64,000 nucleotides of DNA. Source: Sporosarcina sp. GTDB taxonomy: Bacteria; Bacillota; Bacilli; Bacillales_A; Planococcaceae. Below, in pieces: positions 8,780 through 19,089 of this stretch. The stretch spans positions 124,001 to 188,000 of the forward strand of contig JARIDO010000035.1 of the NCBI GenBank assembly GCA_029263895.1, given 5' to 3'. Position 1 is the stretch's first letter. The number at the start of each line of letters is the position of its first letter. A program made the position numbers and the translations under genes. Under the pieces are notes generated by a model. It was given only the letters and a program-made list of their open reading frames with translations, had not been told where the DNA came from and did no database searches.

Positions 8780-9229
8780 TCAAAGCATAGCGAGTAGTCT
8801 ATCTTTAACAGTAACCGTCAATGATTCTTCTCTGCAAATAATTAAGCATGTATCGTCTCCACAAATTGTCCCCAATATATCTTCCCAACCGAGGTGATCA
8901 AGTAAAGAACCAACGGCATGAGCATTTCCTGGTAATGTTTTTAACACTAAAAAATAACCAGCACCATCAATACTCACGAAAGCATCTGTTAACATTCGAT
9001 TCAATTTTTCTTGTGTATTGTATTTTTGAACTTGCGGTAAACTATATTTATAACGACCGTCCTGTAACGGTGTTTTCATTAAATGCATTTCTTTAATATC
9101 TCTAGAAATGGTTGCTTGCGTTATGACGTAACCTGCTAGTTTCAATGCATCTACCAGTTGATCTTGTGTTTCAATTTCTCGATTTGAAATAATATCACGA
9201 ATGAGTACGTGTCTATGGCCCTTTTTCAT
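8780..9229 (-). CDS. ahrC: Arginine repressor/activator AhrC (ArgR)
   Basis: 149 residues, the length of B. subtilis AhrC. N-terminal winged helix (about 1-70, with [15 protein letters not shown]) and C-terminal arginine-binding/hexamerisation domain with the [11 protein letters not shown] motif. It represses arginine synthesis and activates catabolism. The ATG at 9229 has GGAG eight bases upstream; the in-frame GTG at 9238 overlaps that site and is rejected. Confidence 0.96.
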   Translation of the reverse strand: MKKGHRHVLIRDIISNREIETQDQLVDALKLAGYVITQATISRDIKEMHLMKTPLQDGRYKYSLPQVQKYNTQEKLNRMLTDAFVSIDGAGYFLVLKTLPGNAHAVGSLLDHLGWEDILGTICGDDTCLIICREESLTVTVKDRLLAML

Positions 9230-9301
9230 CCTGTTCACTCCAATACTGTAAATAACAGTTCTTTATTTTTAACTTTACCATCGTTTATTTTAATCAACAA
9301 C

Positions 9302-9325
9302 AAAAGCGCGCAATTTCTTGCGCGT
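9302..9325 (-). terminator. tlyA terminator
   Basis: Stem CGCGCAA / TTGCGCG with a GAAA tetraloop on the minus strand, then TTTTG. It touches the tlyA stop codon, so ahrC–recN downstream should have their own promoter. Confidence 0.7.
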
Positions 9326-10146
9326 TAAAGTAAGTTCGCATAGCTTAAATCAATTATATCGTCGAAATCTTTCATTTCGAACTCCGTAGTTGGTATGGCT
9401 TCCGATTTTAGATGAAAAAGGAATTCTATATTCCCCTCACCACCAGTAACTGGTGAAAAGGATATTCCTTTTAGACTAAAACCTTCAGTTACTGCCATAG
9501 CCGAAATCCTTGTTAACACTTCGAAATGTGTAGAGCGTTCTCTAACAATCCCCTTTTTTCCAACTTTACCTTTACCAGCTTCAAATTGAGGTTTTATAAG
9601 TGCGATAACATTGCCATCCTCTTTAAGAATTCGTTTTAAAGCAGGTAAAATGAGTGATAGCGATATAAAAGAAACGTCTATCGTCGCAAATTCAGGAGTC
9701 CCATTAGTAAACATTTCAGGTGTAGAATGACGAAAATTGGTCCGTTCCATTACTGTAACACGCGCATCCTGTCTAATTTTCCACGCTAATTGGTTATAAC
9801 CGACATCTAAGGCGTAGCAATGTTTGGCGCCATTTTGAAGTGCGCAATCTGTAAATCCACCTGTTGATGAACCGATATCTAATACGATTTTATTTGATAC
9901 GTCCACATCAAATGTTTCTAAAGCTTTTTCTAGCTTTAAACCACCACGACTAACATATTTAAGTGTTGGCCCCTTTACTGTTAATGGGGCATCAGAAAAG
10001 ATTTTCTCGCCAGGTTTATCTAATCTTGTTTCGGCTGTATAAATAATTCCTGCCATAATTGAGCGCTTCGCTTGTTCTCTCGTTTCAAATAACCCACGTT
10101 CAACTAAGAGTACATCCACTCGTTCTTTTGGCATTTTATTGTTCAT
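9325..10146 (-). CDS. yqxC: TlyA-family rRNA (cytidine-2'-O)-methyltransferase / hemolysin-like YqxC
   Basis: 273 residues. An N-terminal S4 RNA-binding domain (about 7-66, [22 protein letters not shown]) and a C-terminal FtsJ-type methyltransferase with SAM-binding [16 protein letters not shown]. Related proteins 2'-O-methylate rRNA cytidines. The ATG overlaps the dxs stop (ATGA) and has GAGGA seven bases upstream, so it is coupled to dxs. Confidence 0.9.
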   Translation of the reverse strand: MNNKMPKERVDVLLVERGLFETREQAKRSIMAGIIYTAETRLDKPGEKIFSDAPLTVKGPTLKYVSRGGLKLEKALETFDVDVSNKIVLDIGSSTGGFTDCALQNGAKHCYALDVGYNQLAWKIRQDARVTVMERTNFRHSTPEMFTNGTPEFATIDVSFISLSLILPALKRILKEDGNVIALIKPQFEAGKGKVGKKGIVRERSTHFEVLTRISAMAVTEGFSLKGISFSPVTGGEGNIEFLFHLKSEAIPTTEFEMKDFDDIIDLSYANLL

Positions 10147-12044
10147 ATCGTTTCCTCACGAGATTTAACCGTGTTTACAAAAGCACTCATTTTTAGAGCG
10201 ATGTTTTGTGATGTCATCCCTATTTCTTCGAGTAACATATCAACACTACCGTGTTCAATGAATTGATCAGGAATACCTACTCTTTCGACTGGATGATCAA
10301 CTTTACAACCATCGTTTATAAATTCTAAAACAGCACTTCCAAATCCGCCTGCCAATACAGCTTCTTCAACTGTCATAATCGGAATTTGTTTTGATACTAA
10401 ATCTAGAATCATTGCATTGTCTAAAGGTTTTATAAATCGAGCATTAATGACTTTTATACATAAACCTTTAGTTGATAACATTTCTGCTGCTTCTAAAGCC
10501 ATAGGAATTGTAGTACCAAACGTTAAGATTGCTGCATCAGTACCTTCTCTTAAAACTTCCCAAGAACCAATAGGGATAGATTTCAATTCAGAATCCATTT
10601 CAACGCCGTATCCGTTTCCGCGAGGATATCTTAATGCAATAGGACCATCATTATACTCAAAAGCAGTTTTAACCATATGTTGCCCTTCATTTTCGTCTTT
10701 AGGCATCATGATAACAAGATTTGGCATATGACGTAAAAAAGCAATATCAAATACGCCTTGATGTGTTTCTCCGTCTGCACCAACGAGGCCAGAACGGTCT
10801 ATACCAATTACAACATTTAGATTTTGTCTAGCCACGTCATGGAGCATTTGATCGTATGCCCTTTGTAAAAATGTCGAGTAAATTGCTAAAAATGGTTTCA
10901 TATCTTGCGTTGCTAATCCCGCAGCCATCGTAGTCGCATGTTGTTCAGCAATTCCCACATCAAAGAACCGATCTGGAAATTCAGAAGCAAAGCCTTCTAG
11001 TTTAGAACCTACTGGCATTGCGGGTGTAATTGTAACAATTCGACGATCGGTACGTGCTAATTTCGTAACAGTATTTGCAATAAGTCCGCTCCACGAAGGT
11101 GCTGAAGAAGACGATTTTACGAAATCACCCGTTTCAATTTTATAAGGTCCAGTTCCATGCCAAGTACCAATTCTATCATCTTCTGCTGGTCTGTAGCCTT
11201 TCCCCTTTTTAGTCAAAACGTGTAACAATACAGGTCCTTCTACTTTTTTTGCATATTGGAGTTGGCGTTCCAACTCATTAAAATCATGGCCATCTACTGG
11301 TCCTAAATAAGTAAAACCTAATTCTTCAAAGAAAATACCGGAAACGAGGAGGTATTTCAAACTATCCTTTACTCTTTCTGCAGCAGCTGCAACTTTCCCG
11401 CCAACTGCTGGAATCTTTTTTAAAATAAATTCCAATTCGTCTTTTGCAGAATTATATTTACCAGCAGTTCTAAGTTTACCTAAAATGGTGTGAAGTGCTC
11501 CTACGTTGGGTGCTATCGACATTTCATTATCATTTAATATAACTATCATATTCGTTTTTTTATGACCGATATGATTTAGTGCTTCTAACGCCATTCCACC
11601 TGTTAAGGCGCCATCTCCAATGACTGGTATTACAAAATTAGAATCACCTTTTACATCGCGCGCAACAGCCATTCCCATTGCTGCGGATAATGAAGTGGAA
11701 CTATGCCCAGTTTCCCAAACATCATGGTCACTTTCATTTCTCTTTGGAAAGCCACAAAGCCCTTTGAATTGTCTTAGTGTATCAAATTCTTTTGCACGTC
11801 CTGTTAATATTTTATGAACGTAAGCTTGATGGCCTACATCCCATATAATTTTGTCTGTCGGGCTATCAAAAAAACGATGTAGAGCGATTGTTAACTCTAC
11901 TACACCTAGGTTAGGTCCTATATGTCCGCCAGTAATCGATAATTTCTCAATTAAAAAACTACGGATTTCTTCCGCAAGTTCAATCATTTGTTCATGATCG
12001 AGTTTTTTAATAAAAGATGGATTAGTTATTTCGGTTAGATCCAT
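10143..12044 (-). CDS. dxs: 1-deoxy-D-xylulose-5-phosphate synthase
   Basis: 633 residues, full length. A thiamine-diphosphate enzyme that condenses pyruvate and glyceraldehyde-3-phosphate, the first step of the MEP isoprenoid pathway. Visible motifs: GHIGPNLG and [16 protein letters not shown] in the N-terminus, [15 protein letters not shown] with the downstream NDNEMSI for the ThDP diphosphate, and the central E in [12 protein letters not shown] 12044 aligns with the B. subtilis start (MDL); upstream GTG codons are less likely. ispG and ispH of the same pathway are elsewhere in this window. Confidence 0.97.
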   Translation of the reverse strand: MDLTEITNPSFIKKLDHEQMIELAEEIRSFLIEKLSITGGHIGPNLGVVELTIALHRFFDSPTDKIIWDVGHQAYVHKILTGRAKEFDTLRQFKGLCGFPKRNESDHDVWETGHSSTSLSAAMGMAVARDVKGDSNFVIPVIGDGALTGGMALEALNHIGHKKTNMIVILNDNEMSIAPNVGALHTILGKLRTAGKYNSAKDELEFILKKIPAVGGKVAAAAERVKDSLKYLLVSGIFFEELGFTYLGPVDGHDFNELERQLQYAKKVEGPVLLHVLTKKGKGYRPAEDDRIGTWHGTGPYKIETGDFVKSSSSAPSWSGLIANTVTKLARTDRRIVTITPAMPVGSKLEGFASEFPDRFFDVGIAEQHATTMAAGLATQDMKPFLAIYSTFLQRAYDQMLHDVARQNLNVVIGIDRSGLVGADGETHQGVFDIAFLRHMPNLVIMMPKDENEGQHMVKTAFEYNDGPIALRYPRGNGYGVEMDSELKSIPIGSWEVLREGTDAAILTFGTTIPMALEAAEMLSTKGLCIKVINARFIKPLDNAMILDLVSKQIPIMTVEEAVLAGGFGSAVLEFINDGCKVDHPVERVGIPDQFIEHGSVDMLLEEIGMTSQNIALKMSAFVNTVKSREETI

Positions 12045-12140
12045 CACTATCACACACCTTCATAAAATGATTGCTACCGTTCATATAGCGTTTTACTAAT
12101 TATAACAAGAAGTATTTGGAGTACAACCTAAACGTTCTAA

Positions 12141-13025
12141 TTATGTGGTTCTGTTAACAATATAATCCGCAAAAAGTTTTAGTAATATGGGTTCTTTGTT
12201 AAATGGTTGCAGCGCTTCAATCGCTAATCGGTGATGCGTTGACAGACGCTCTATAGCACCGTCTACACCAAGTAATGATGGGTATGTAGATTTATGACTT
12301 GTCGCGTCACTCCCAACAGTCTTGCCAAGTTGCTCTGTTGTAGACGTAATATCAAGGATGTCATCTTTAATTTGAAAAGCTAAACCTATATTTGAAGCGT
12401 ATTTTTCTAGTTGTTTTGTTAGATTCTCACTTAAGCCCGCTAAAATAGCGCCCGCTTCTACACAGTAAGAAAGTAAAGCGCCTGTTTTATTTAAATGAAC
12501 TATTTCCAAATCGTCAAGAGATAAAGATTTGGACTCACCTTCAATATCAAGAATTTGGCCACCTACCATACCGTTGGCCCCTGAAGCTTTTGATAATTTA
12601 TTGATTAGCTTGAGTGAACTTTCTGCCGAGGTACTTGATAAATTCGTTAAGTTTTCAAAAGCAAGTGCTTGTAATGCATCGCCTGCAAGAACAGCTGCTG
12701 CTTCACCATACACTTTATGATTCGTTAACTTTCCGCGTCTATAATCATCATCATCCATACTTGGAAGATCATCATGTATTAATGAATATGTATGAATTAA
12801 CTCGATTGAACACGCCACTGCAAGTCCATCTGTTGAATTCACACCAAGATCTTCTAATGTCGCTAGAACTAATAGAGGTCGAATTCTCTTGCCACCAGCT
12901 TTCACTGAATAGATCATAGATTCTTGGAGTGTATTGGCTATTTGCGCTTTTGAAAGCAGTTCATCTAGTTGCTGATCGATTAACGCTGTGTTTTTCTTTA
13001 TGAATTCATCGAGCGTATTATTCAT
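12141..13025 (-). CDS. ispA: Geranyl/farnesyl diphosphate synthase
   Basis: 294 residues. Trans-prenyltransferase with both aspartate-rich motifs: DDLPSMDDDD (about 81-90, first motif) and FQIKDDILD (second). It condenses IPP with DMAPP/GPP to make farnesyl diphosphate for quinone and undecaprenyl lipids. The ATG overlaps the xseB stop by eight bases, so it is translationally coupled, and dxs follows in the same direction. Confidence 0.95.
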   Translation of the reverse strand: MNNTLDEFIKKNTALIDQQLDELLSKAQIANTLQESMIYSVKAGGKRIRPLLVLATLEDLGVNSTDGLAVACSIELIHTYSLIHDDLPSMDDDDYRRGKLTNHKVYGEAAAVLAGDALQALAFENLTNLSSTSAESSLKLINKLSKASGANGMVGGQILDIEGESKSLSLDDLEIVHLNKTGALLSYCVEAGAILAGLSENLTKQLEKYASNIGLAFQIKDDILDITSTTEQLGKTVGSDATSHKSTYPSLLGVDGAIERLSTHHRLAIEALQPFNKEPILLKLFADYIVNRTT

Positions 13026-13260
13026 CTGTTTCTTGTCCTTTTGTTAAGTCAAACGGTATTTCTGTACCGTCTTTGTCAATGATTGATATGAGTTGTTGTT
13101 CCGCATCTTGTAACCTACTATGACAGTGTGAAGACAATTCCATCCCTTTTTTATATAAAGTGATAGCGTCTTCAAGAGGAACGTCGCCCGTTTCAAGTTT
13201 CCGAACAACTTCTTCTAACTCTACCATTGCTTCTTCAAAGCGTATTGTATCTTTTTTCAA
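13018..13260 (-). CDS. xseB: Exonuclease VII small subunit
   Basis: 80 residues, typical. Helical-hairpin family sequence with FEEAMVELEEVVRKLETGDVPLEDAITLYKKGMEL. It forms exonuclease VII with XseA and degrades single-stranded DNA. The TTG start directly follows the xseA stop, with GGGAGG eight bases upstream. Confidence 0.94.
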   Translation of the reverse strand: MKKDTIRFEEAMVELEEVVRKLETGDVPLEDAITLYKKGMELSSHCHSRLQDAEQQLISIIDKDGTEIPFDLTKGQETDE

Positions 13261-14616
13261 TTAAGATTCCTCCCTGTCTATTTTTGTGATTTCTTTGACA
13301 GTCGCTTGAACAATTCCATCTTGAAGATGTATTTTAACATCTGTGTTCACTTCAAGAGCATCGGTTGTATTCGCAACAACACCATCTCGATAAATAATTG
13401 AGTAACCTCTTTCCATAATATTTAATGGATTTAAAGCTTTTAACATTCTAAGAGATGCTTGAAATTGGCTGTTCTTCAGTTGGATTGTTTGTTGGCTTGC
13501 TCTTGTCAATCTTTCAGTAAGCATAAGCGTTGTTCTTGTTGCGTCTTGTGTTTTACGATTTGGCGAATAAGACGTTAGTAATGTTTTGAGTCGATGTAGT
13601 TCCACTGAACGCGTTTTTGTTATTTCAAAACGATTGCGTTGAAGTCGGTCATCTAACGCAATTAGTTTCTCAGTAAATGGTCTGTAAAGTCTATCTGGAT
13701 ATTGTAGCGGATATGCGCTTTGTAAAGATAAAAGGCGTTTCGTTTCTTGATTAATTTTATTTGAAAAAGATGCGTGTAAAGATCGTTTACGCTCTACTAA
13801 TGTATTTATTATTTCAGTGCGTGCTGGCACTGCGATTTCAGCTGCAGCTGTTGGAGTAGGTGCTCGTCTATCTGCTACAAAATCAGCGATTGTTGTATCT
13901 GTTTCATGACCAACTGCACTAATTGTTGGAATGGTGCAAGAAAATATTGCCCTGGCAACTGACTCTTCATTGAAGGCCCATAAGTCCTCAATTGAACCAC
14001 CCCCACGTCCTACAATTAACACATCAATTTCACGATGCATTTGAGCTTGCTCAACTGCTCTTATGATAGAAGGGGCCGCTTGCGCTCCTTGAACTACAGC
14101 AGGGAACAAAATGATTTTGGCTAAAGGATATCTTCTATTAATTGTCGTACAAATATCTTGTATAGCTGCACCAGACTGAGCAGTAATCACACCTACTGTG
14201 TTTGGATAAATTGGGAGTTCTTTTTTCCAACGAGTGTCGAATAATCCTTCATTACCAAGAGTTCTTTTTAATTGTTCAAAAGCAAGATATAGAGCACCGA
14301 CACCATCGGGTTCCATCGTTTGTGCATATAATTGGTAGTTTCCGCTACTTTCATAAACACTCACATCACCTGTAATTAGAACATTCATGCCATTTTCGGG
14401 CTTGAACTTTAAAGTAGATGCGTTTGAACGAAACATAGCAGATTGAATTCTACTTTTATCATCTTTTAAAGTGAAGTAAATATGTCCACTCGGATGGCTT
14501 TTGACATTGGATAACTCACCTTTAACATAGACATTTCGTAAATGTGGGTCAGCATCAAATTTACGTTTAACATACTTAGTTAATGCTTGTACAGTTAAGT
14601 ATGGATTAGACGTCAC
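13261..14616 (-). CDS. xseA: Exonuclease VII large subunit
   Basis: 451 residues. N-terminal OB fold (about 5-105), then the catalytic domain with GVITAQSGAAIQDI, DVLIVGRGGGSIEDLWAFNEE and SAVGHETDTTIADFVADRRAPTPT, followed by a long coiled coil. GTG start with a strong GAGGAGG site. Partner of the downstream xseB. Confidence 0.96.
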   Translation of the reverse strand: MTSNPYLTVQALTKYVKRKFDADPHLRNVYVKGELSNVKSHPSGHIYFTLKDDKSRIQSAMFRSNASTLKFKPENGMNVLITGDVSVYESSGNYQLYAQTMEPDGVGALYLAFEQLKRTLGNEGLFDTRWKKELPIYPNTVGVITAQSGAAIQDICTTINRRYPLAKIILFPAVVQGAQAAPSIIRAVEQAQMHREIDVLIVGRGGGSIEDLWAFNEESVARAIFSCTIPTISAVGHETDTTIADFVADRRAPTPTAAAEIAVPARTEIINTLVERKRSLHASFSNKINQETKRLLSLQSAYPLQYPDRLYRPFTEKLIALDDRLQRNRFEITKTRSVELHRLKTLLTSYSPNRKTQDATRTTLMLTERLTRASQQTIQLKNSQFQASLRMLKALNPLNIMERGYSIIYRDGVVANTTDALEVNTDVKIHLQDGIVQATVKEITKIDREES

Positions 14617-14645
14617 TCTATTACCTCCTCATTCAAGACGTATAG

Positions 14646-14677
14646 AGACGCTGTCTTTCGTAAGAAAAACAGCGTCT
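14646..14677 (-). terminator. Hairpin between folD and xseA (attenuator or processing site)
   Basis: Stem AGACGCTGT / ACAGCGTCT, with further pairing possible inside the 14-base loop. No T tract follows on the minus strand, so it may only partly terminate or may stabilise the folD message. Confidence 0.45.
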
Positions 14678-14694
14678 GCATATCATATTTTCTT

Positions 14695-15561
14695 TCATTT
14701 ACAACTTCCTTGTGCGTAGTATTTCTTCGCACTGTGCAGTGTATTTTTAAGAAGCATAGTAATGGTCATAGGACCGACACCACCTGGAACAGGAGTAATG
14801 GCAGAAGCTTTTTCGATTGCTTTACTAAAATCTACATCACCACATAGTTTACCGTTTGCATCTCGATTCATGCCTACATCAATAACGACAGCACCCTCTT
14901 TCACATGCTCATCCGTTATATAATTCGCACGACCTATCGCTACTATTAAAATATCGGCTTGTTTTGTTAAAGTAGAAAGGTTTTTTGTTTTAGAGTGACA
15001 ATAAGTAACGGTAGCATCCCGTTGAAGCAATAGTTGGCCCATTGGTTTACCGACGATATTACTTCGTCCTACAATGACGGCGTGTTTACCAGACATTTCT
15101 GTGCCTGTCCGTTCCAATAATTTGATAATGCCATATGGTGTACAAGATAAAAATGAATCTTGACCGATAATCATTTTTCCAACATTTATTGGGTGGAAAC
15201 CATCCACGTCTTTTTCTGGGTCTATTGATTGAATAATTATATTTTCATCAATTTGTTTAGGTAAAGGTAACTGGACGAGTATGCCGTGAATTGATGTATC
15301 GTTATTTAATTGAATGATGTGGTCGAGTAATGTTTGTTGGCTGACTGTCATAGGAAGTTCTATTAGTTCTGATTTAATCCCAACTTCTGCTGAAGATTTT
15401 TGCTTGTTTTTAACGTATGTACGAGATGCAGGATTATCACCTACTAAAATAACGGCTAATCCTGGTGTGCATCCTTTTTCTATAAGTGCTGAAACATTTT
15501 TCTTAATCTCACTTCTAATTTCTTTCCCGATTGCAACGCCATCGATCAACTTTTCACTCAT
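14695..15561 (-). CDS. folD: Methylene-THF dehydrogenase / methenyl-THF cyclohydrolase FolD
   Basis: 288 residues. Catalytic Lys in the YVKNKQKSS motif (about 50-58), QLPLPKQ, and the NADP-binding VIVGRSNIVGKP plus the C-terminal TPVPGGVGPMT signature. It interconverts methylene- and formyl-THF in one-carbon metabolism and fits with the glycine cleavage operon further right. ATG with GGAGG eight bases upstream. Confidence 0.97.
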   Translation of the reverse strand: MSEKLIDGVAIGKEIRSEIKKNVSALIEKGCTPGLAVILVGDNPASRTYVKNKQKSSAEVGIKSELIELPMTVSQQTLLDHIIQLNNDTSIHGILVQLPLPKQIDENIIIQSIDPEKDVDGFHPINVGKMIIGQDSFLSCTPYGIIKLLERTGTEMSGKHAVIVGRSNIVGKPMGQLLLQRDATVTYCHSKTKNLSTLTKQADILIVAIGRANYITDEHVKEGAVVIDVGMNRDANGKLCGDVDFSKAIEKASAITPVPGGVGPMTITMLLKNTLHSAKKYYAQGSCK

Positions 15562-15585
15562 CGTATTGCCTCCAAACGCCGTTTG

Positions 15586-15969
15586 TTAACTCACGGCAAA
15601 TTTTGATAAGACACCGTTGACGAAACGACCAGATTTCTCATCGCCAAATACTTTACATAATTCAATTGCTTCATTAAGCACGACTCGATGTGGGGTTTCA
15701 GTGTCGTATAGCAACTCATATACTGCTAAACGAAGGACTGTTCGTTCGATTTTCGGCAATCGATCCAGAGACCAATTCTCTAGTTTCTCTGCTATTGTAT
15801 GGTCAATGACAGCTTTATTGTCAAAAGTACCTCTAACAAGTTTTTCGTAAAATACATTTTTAGGATCTTCAACGATATACATAATCGCCTCGTCAACACT
15901 TAACTGTTCTGTATTATCAAGTTGGAAAAGTGTTTGTATTGCTTTTTCACGTGCTTCTCTTCGTTTCAT
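15586..15969 (-). CDS. nusB: Transcription antitermination factor NusB
   Basis: 127 residues, all-helical NusB fold with REAREKAIQTLFQLD at the start and the C-terminal RVVLNEAIELCKVFGDEKSGRFVNGVL. It acts in rRNA antitermination with NusE/S10. The ATG at 15969 has GGAGGAG at the right distance; the longer reading frame upstream is not supported. Confidence 0.96.
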   Translation of the reverse strand: MKRREAREKAIQTLFQLDNTEQLSVDEAIMYIVEDPKNVFYEKLVRGTFDNKAVIDHTIAEKLENWSLDRLPKIERTVLRLAVYELLYDTETPHRVVLNEAIELCKVFGDEKSGRFVNGVLSKFAVS

Positions 15970-16044
15970 CTTCAATCTCCTCCACCTTACCATTAGAGCC
16001 TCATTGTAACATAAATAGCTAGCCTAGATAAAGTAGATTAAATT

Positions 16045-16080
16045 AAAAAGCACTATCCTTTTAGAATTGGATAGTGCTTT
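16045..16080 (-). terminator. yqhY terminator
   Basis: Stem AAAGCACTATCC / GGATAGTGCTTT with a 10-base loop and a T run on the minus strand, between yqhY and nusB. Confidence 0.8.
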
Positions 16081-16085
16081 CCAAT

Positions 16086-16487
16086 TTAAACTGTCTCTGT
16101 TCCTGCTTCCAACTGTATGCCAGTAATATGGATGTTAACTTCTTTCGTTTCCAAAGATGTCATGTGGAAAATTGCATCTCGTACTTTTTCCTGAATCTTT
16201 TTCGCGATTTCCGGAACCGAAAAGCCATATTCTATTACACAGTATACATCGATTGTAAGTCCTTCTTTGGACCACTCGGTTTTTACACCTTTACCATGCA
16301 TAACCTTACCGAATTTTTCAGCTACACCTGTTGCAAAATTACCTCTTGTATTGGCAACACCTTTAATTTCGTTTGTAGCAATACCAATAATAACTTCAAG
16401 TACTTCAGGGGCAAGTTGAACTTTACCTAATTCCGCATCTCCTGAAGGTGTCATTCCAACAAAGGATGAACTATTCTTTTCAGACAT
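16086..16487 (-). CDS. yqhY: Asp23/Gls24 family protein YqhY
   Basis: 133 residues. The Asp23 pattern is clear: GKVQLAPEVLEVIIGIATNEIKGVANT, GKGVKTEWSKEGLTIDVYCVIEYGFSVPEIAKKIQ. In B. subtilis YqhY is conserved beside accBC and genetically linked to acetyl-CoA carboxylase activity. Here it is 17 bases after accC, with a terminator behind it, forming an accB–accC–yqhY unit. Confidence 0.93.
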   Translation of the reverse strand: MSEKNSSSFVGMTPSGDAELGKVQLAPEVLEVIIGIATNEIKGVANTRGNFATGVAEKFGKVMHGKGVKTEWSKEGLTIDVYCVIEYGFSVPEIAKKIQEKVRDAIFHMTSLETKEVNIHITGIQLEAGTETV

Positions 16488-16504
16488 TCAGATTCCCTTC
16501 TTTC

Positions 16505-17851
16505 TTAATCCATTATTTTATATTTTTCAAGAAACTTTGTATCGAAGTCGCCCGACTTAAAAACTTCATGATTCATTAGGTTAGAGTGGAATGGAATAGT
16601 CGTATCGACACCATCAATTATAAATTCATCTAAAGCGCGTCTCATACGTGCAATCGCTTCTTCTCTTGTGTCTCCGTGGACAATCAATTTTGCGACCATA
16701 GAGTCATAAAAAGGAGGAATTGTATACCCTGTATAAACTGCTGAGTCCACTCTAACACCGTATCCACCAGGAGCTACATACATTGTAACATTTCCTGGAG
16801 AAGGTATGAAATTTTTTGATGGGTTTTCAGCATTAATACGACATTCAATCGACCAACCGTTTAGTTTAATATCTTCTTGTTTATAAAATAAAGTTTCACC
16901 AGAAGCGATCTTCAACTGTTGTTTAATTAAATCAATTCCTGTAATCATTTCAGTAACAGGGTGTTCGACTTGAATTCGGGTATTCATTTCCATGAAATAG
17001 AATTTTTGATTGATATGATCAAAAATGAATTCTACAGTACCCGCTCCACGGTAGTTAACTGCTTTTGCTGCTTGAACTGCTGCTTCGCCCATTTCAGTTC
17101 GTAAAGCACTTGTTAAAGCAGGTGAAGGTGCTTCTTCAACTAGTTTCTGCATACGACGCTGAATCGAACAATCACGTTCGCCTAAATATATAGTGTTGCC
17201 GTATTTATCGGCAAGAACTTGAATTTCAATATGTCGAAACACTTCAATAAACTTTTCAAGATAAACGCCAGGATTCCCAAACGCTGCAGCAGCCTCCTTT
17301 TGTGTTATCTTAATGCCTTTTATTAGCTCTTCGGCATTTCTTGCGACTCGAATTCCTTTTCCACCACCGCCAGCAGTCGCTTTTATAATTACTGGAAATC
17401 CAATATCTGTTGCAATTTTAAGCGCTACTTCATCGTTTTCGACGATTCCAGTTGAGCCAGGAACAATTGGGACGCCTGCTTCACGCATTGTTTCTCGAGC
17501 AACGTCTTTTGTACCCATACGTGAAATTGCATCTGCTGTTGGACCAATGAATTCAATATTTACTTCTTCACAAAGTTCAGCGAAACTAGCATTTTCAGCA
17601 AGAAAACCGTAACCGGGATGTATGCCATCACAACCGGTCAATTTAGCAACACTAATTACATTTGAGAAGTTTAAATAACTGTCTTTTGATAAACGTGGAC
17701 CTATGCAGTATGCCTCATCTGCAAGTTCAACATGCAATGCATCACGATCCGCTTCAGAATATACAGCTACAGTTTTTATATCTAATTCTTTACACGCCCG
17801 AATAATTCGAACGGCAATTTCTCCGCGATTTGCGATCAAAACTTTTTTCAT
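16505..17851 (-). CDS. accC: Acetyl-CoA carboxylase, biotin carboxylase subunit
   Basis: 448 residues. ATP-grasp enzyme: N-terminal [23 protein letters not shown], glycine-rich ATP loop [14 protein letters not shown], and catalytic [18 protein letters not shown]. It carboxylates the biotin on AccB. ATG 17851 has AGGAAGGTG upstream and gives the standard N-terminus; a longer TTG-initiated frame contains this site and is rejected. Confidence 0.97.
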   Translation of the reverse strand: MKKVLIANRGEIAVRIIRACKELDIKTVAVYSEADRDALHVELADEAYCIGPRLSKDSYLNFSNVISVAKLTGCDGIHPGYGFLAENASFAELCEEVNIEFIGPTADAISRMGTKDVARETMREAGVPIVPGSTGIVENDEVALKIATDIGFPVIIKATAGGGGKGIRVARNAEELIKGIKITQKEAAAAFGNPGVYLEKFIEVFRHIEIQVLADKYGNTIYLGERDCSIQRRMQKLVEEAPSPALTSALRTEMGEAAVQAAKAVNYRGAGTVEFIFDHINQKFYFMEMNTRIQVEHPVTEMITGIDLIKQQLKIASGETLFYKQEDIKLNGWSIECRINAENPSKNFIPSPGNVTMYVAPGGYGVRVDSAVYTGYTIPPFYDSMVAKLIVHGDTREEAIARMRRALDEFIIDGVDTTIPFHSNLMNHEVFKSGDFDTKFLEKYKIMD

Positions 17852-17865
17852 AACTTTCACCTTCC

Positions 17866-18369
17866 TCAATCTACTTTTACAAGGAAGAGTGGTTGGCCAT
17901 ATTCTACTAACTGCCCATCTTTTACAAGAATTTCAACAATCTCCCCAGAGATTTCTGATTCAATTTCATTAAAAAGTTTCATTGCTTCTACAATACATAC
18001 AATTGATTCTAATGTGATTTTATCACCCTTTTTAACAAAGGCTGGAATGTCTGGTGATGAAGCTGCATAAAAAGTACCGACCATTGGCGATACGATATTT
18101 TTCAAATTGGGATCAGTTGCTGCGTCTACCGAAAGTGCAACTGGCTCTTTTTCACCATTTTGTTCAATTTCTCGTTCAATTAATTGAGATTTCCTATCAG
18201 TTGACACTTCAACAACTTGTTGCGCTTGTTGAGTAGATTCCTCAGTAACTTTCCCCATATTCCCTTTAGTTAACTTTATTTTTGCACCTTCGAATTCGTA
18301 AGAAAATTTTTCGATTGACGATTGATCAATCAGTTTAATGATTTCACGTATTTCTTGAATTTTAAGCAT
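17866..18369 (-). CDS. accB: Biotin carboxyl carrier protein of acetyl-CoA carboxylase
   Basis: 167 residues. Helical N-terminus, Gln/Glu-rich linker (about 55-90), and C-terminal biotinyl domain with the biotinylation motif EAMKLFNEI. First gene of accB–accC–yqhY, 14 bases before accC. ATG 18369 has AGGGGA eight bases upstream; the ATG at 18387 does not. Confidence 0.96.
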   Translation of the reverse strand: MLKIQEIREIIKLIDQSSIEKFSYEFEGAKIKLTKGNMGKVTEESTQQAQQVVEVSTDRKSQLIEREIEQNGEKEPVALSVDAATDPNLKNIVSPMVGTFYAASSPDIPAFVKKGDKITLESIVCIVEAMKLFNEIESEISGEIVEILVKDGQLVEYGQPLFLVKVD

Positions 18370-18465
18370 AACCGATTCCCCTAACATCGTTTTTTAAAGT
18401 TCTTATCCATTTTAGACGTTTTCACTTCATAATGAAATAGAAAATGAATGAATGTATGTAAAATC

Positions 18466-18495
18466 ATTATACATGATGAAATGTCTTAGCGACAA
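18466..18495 (-). promoter_or_regulatory. Candidate accB promoter
   Basis: On the minus strand TTGTCG (18490-18495) and TATAAT (18466-18471) are 18 bp apart, downstream of the spoIIIAH terminator and about 100 bases before accB. Confidence 0.45.
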
Positions 18496-18504
18496 AAAAA
18501 GAAC

Positions 18505-18533
18505 AAAAAAAAAGAAAGACCCTTGTAAGGGTC
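18505..18533 (-). terminator. spoIIIAH terminator
   Basis: Stem GACCCTT / AAGGGTC with a 2-base loop, followed on the minus strand by a T-rich run ending in nine T. It closes the spoIIIA operon. Confidence 0.8.
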
Positions 18534-18540
18534 ATCATAC

Positions 18541-19089
18541 TCATAGTCCGTCAGAGAAATCAACTTGCACTTTTTGTGCATCTGCCCAGCTCGTTCTTAC
18601 ATAGTGAATAATTTCATCTGCCTGAGCCTTTGATTGACCTTCTGTCGACAAAACAGTTATCTTTACAATATCTTTTTCCGTTCTAACAAATGCTTCTGGA
18701 TAGCCTAAGGATTTGATTTGTAATTCCATCAAAGCTTCTTCCGTATCTTGTTTGTCCAATAGAGCCATTTCTTCATATGCGCTGTTCTTTTGGACTGCTG
18801 TATAGTCTCCAGAATTAATTTTCGTTGTCAGTTGTTCTTTTAATTTACCGCGCTGATTTCTTACTTCCATTCTCATTTCCTCGAAATTAGCTGCTACTGC
18901 AAATGATACAGGTGTTTTTTCTCCATCTTTTTTTCCTTCTGGATTTTTCTCGGATAGCTTTATCGCATCCCCAAAAATCGTTATTCCATCAAACGGTGTT
19001 GCAGCTTTTTCCTTCAACGTGTAGATAGATATAACAGCAACTAAACTTAGTAATGTTAAAAACCACACAGTTCTTTTATTCGTTTTCAT
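18541..19089 (-). CDS. spoIIIAH: SpoIIIAH, mother-cell engulfment channel protein
   Basis: 182 residues, about 35 shorter than in B. subtilis. One N-terminal transmembrane segment (about 8-25), a variable linker, then the YscJ/FliF-like ring-building domain (about 75-180, SGDYTAVQKNSAYEEMALLDKQDTEEALMELQIKSLGYPEAFV). In the family it pairs with forespore SpoIIQ across the engulfment septum. It overlaps spoIIIAG by 14 bases. Confidence 0.92.
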   Translation of the reverse strand: MKTNKRTVWFLTLLSLVAVISIYTLKEKAATPFDGITIFGDAIKLSEKNPEGKKDGEKTPVSFAVAANFEEMRMEVRNQRGKLKEQLTTKINSGDYTAVQKNSAYEEMALLDKQDTEEALMELQIKSLGYPEAFVRTEKDIVKITVLSTEGQSKAQADEIIHYVRTSWADAQKVQVDFSDGL

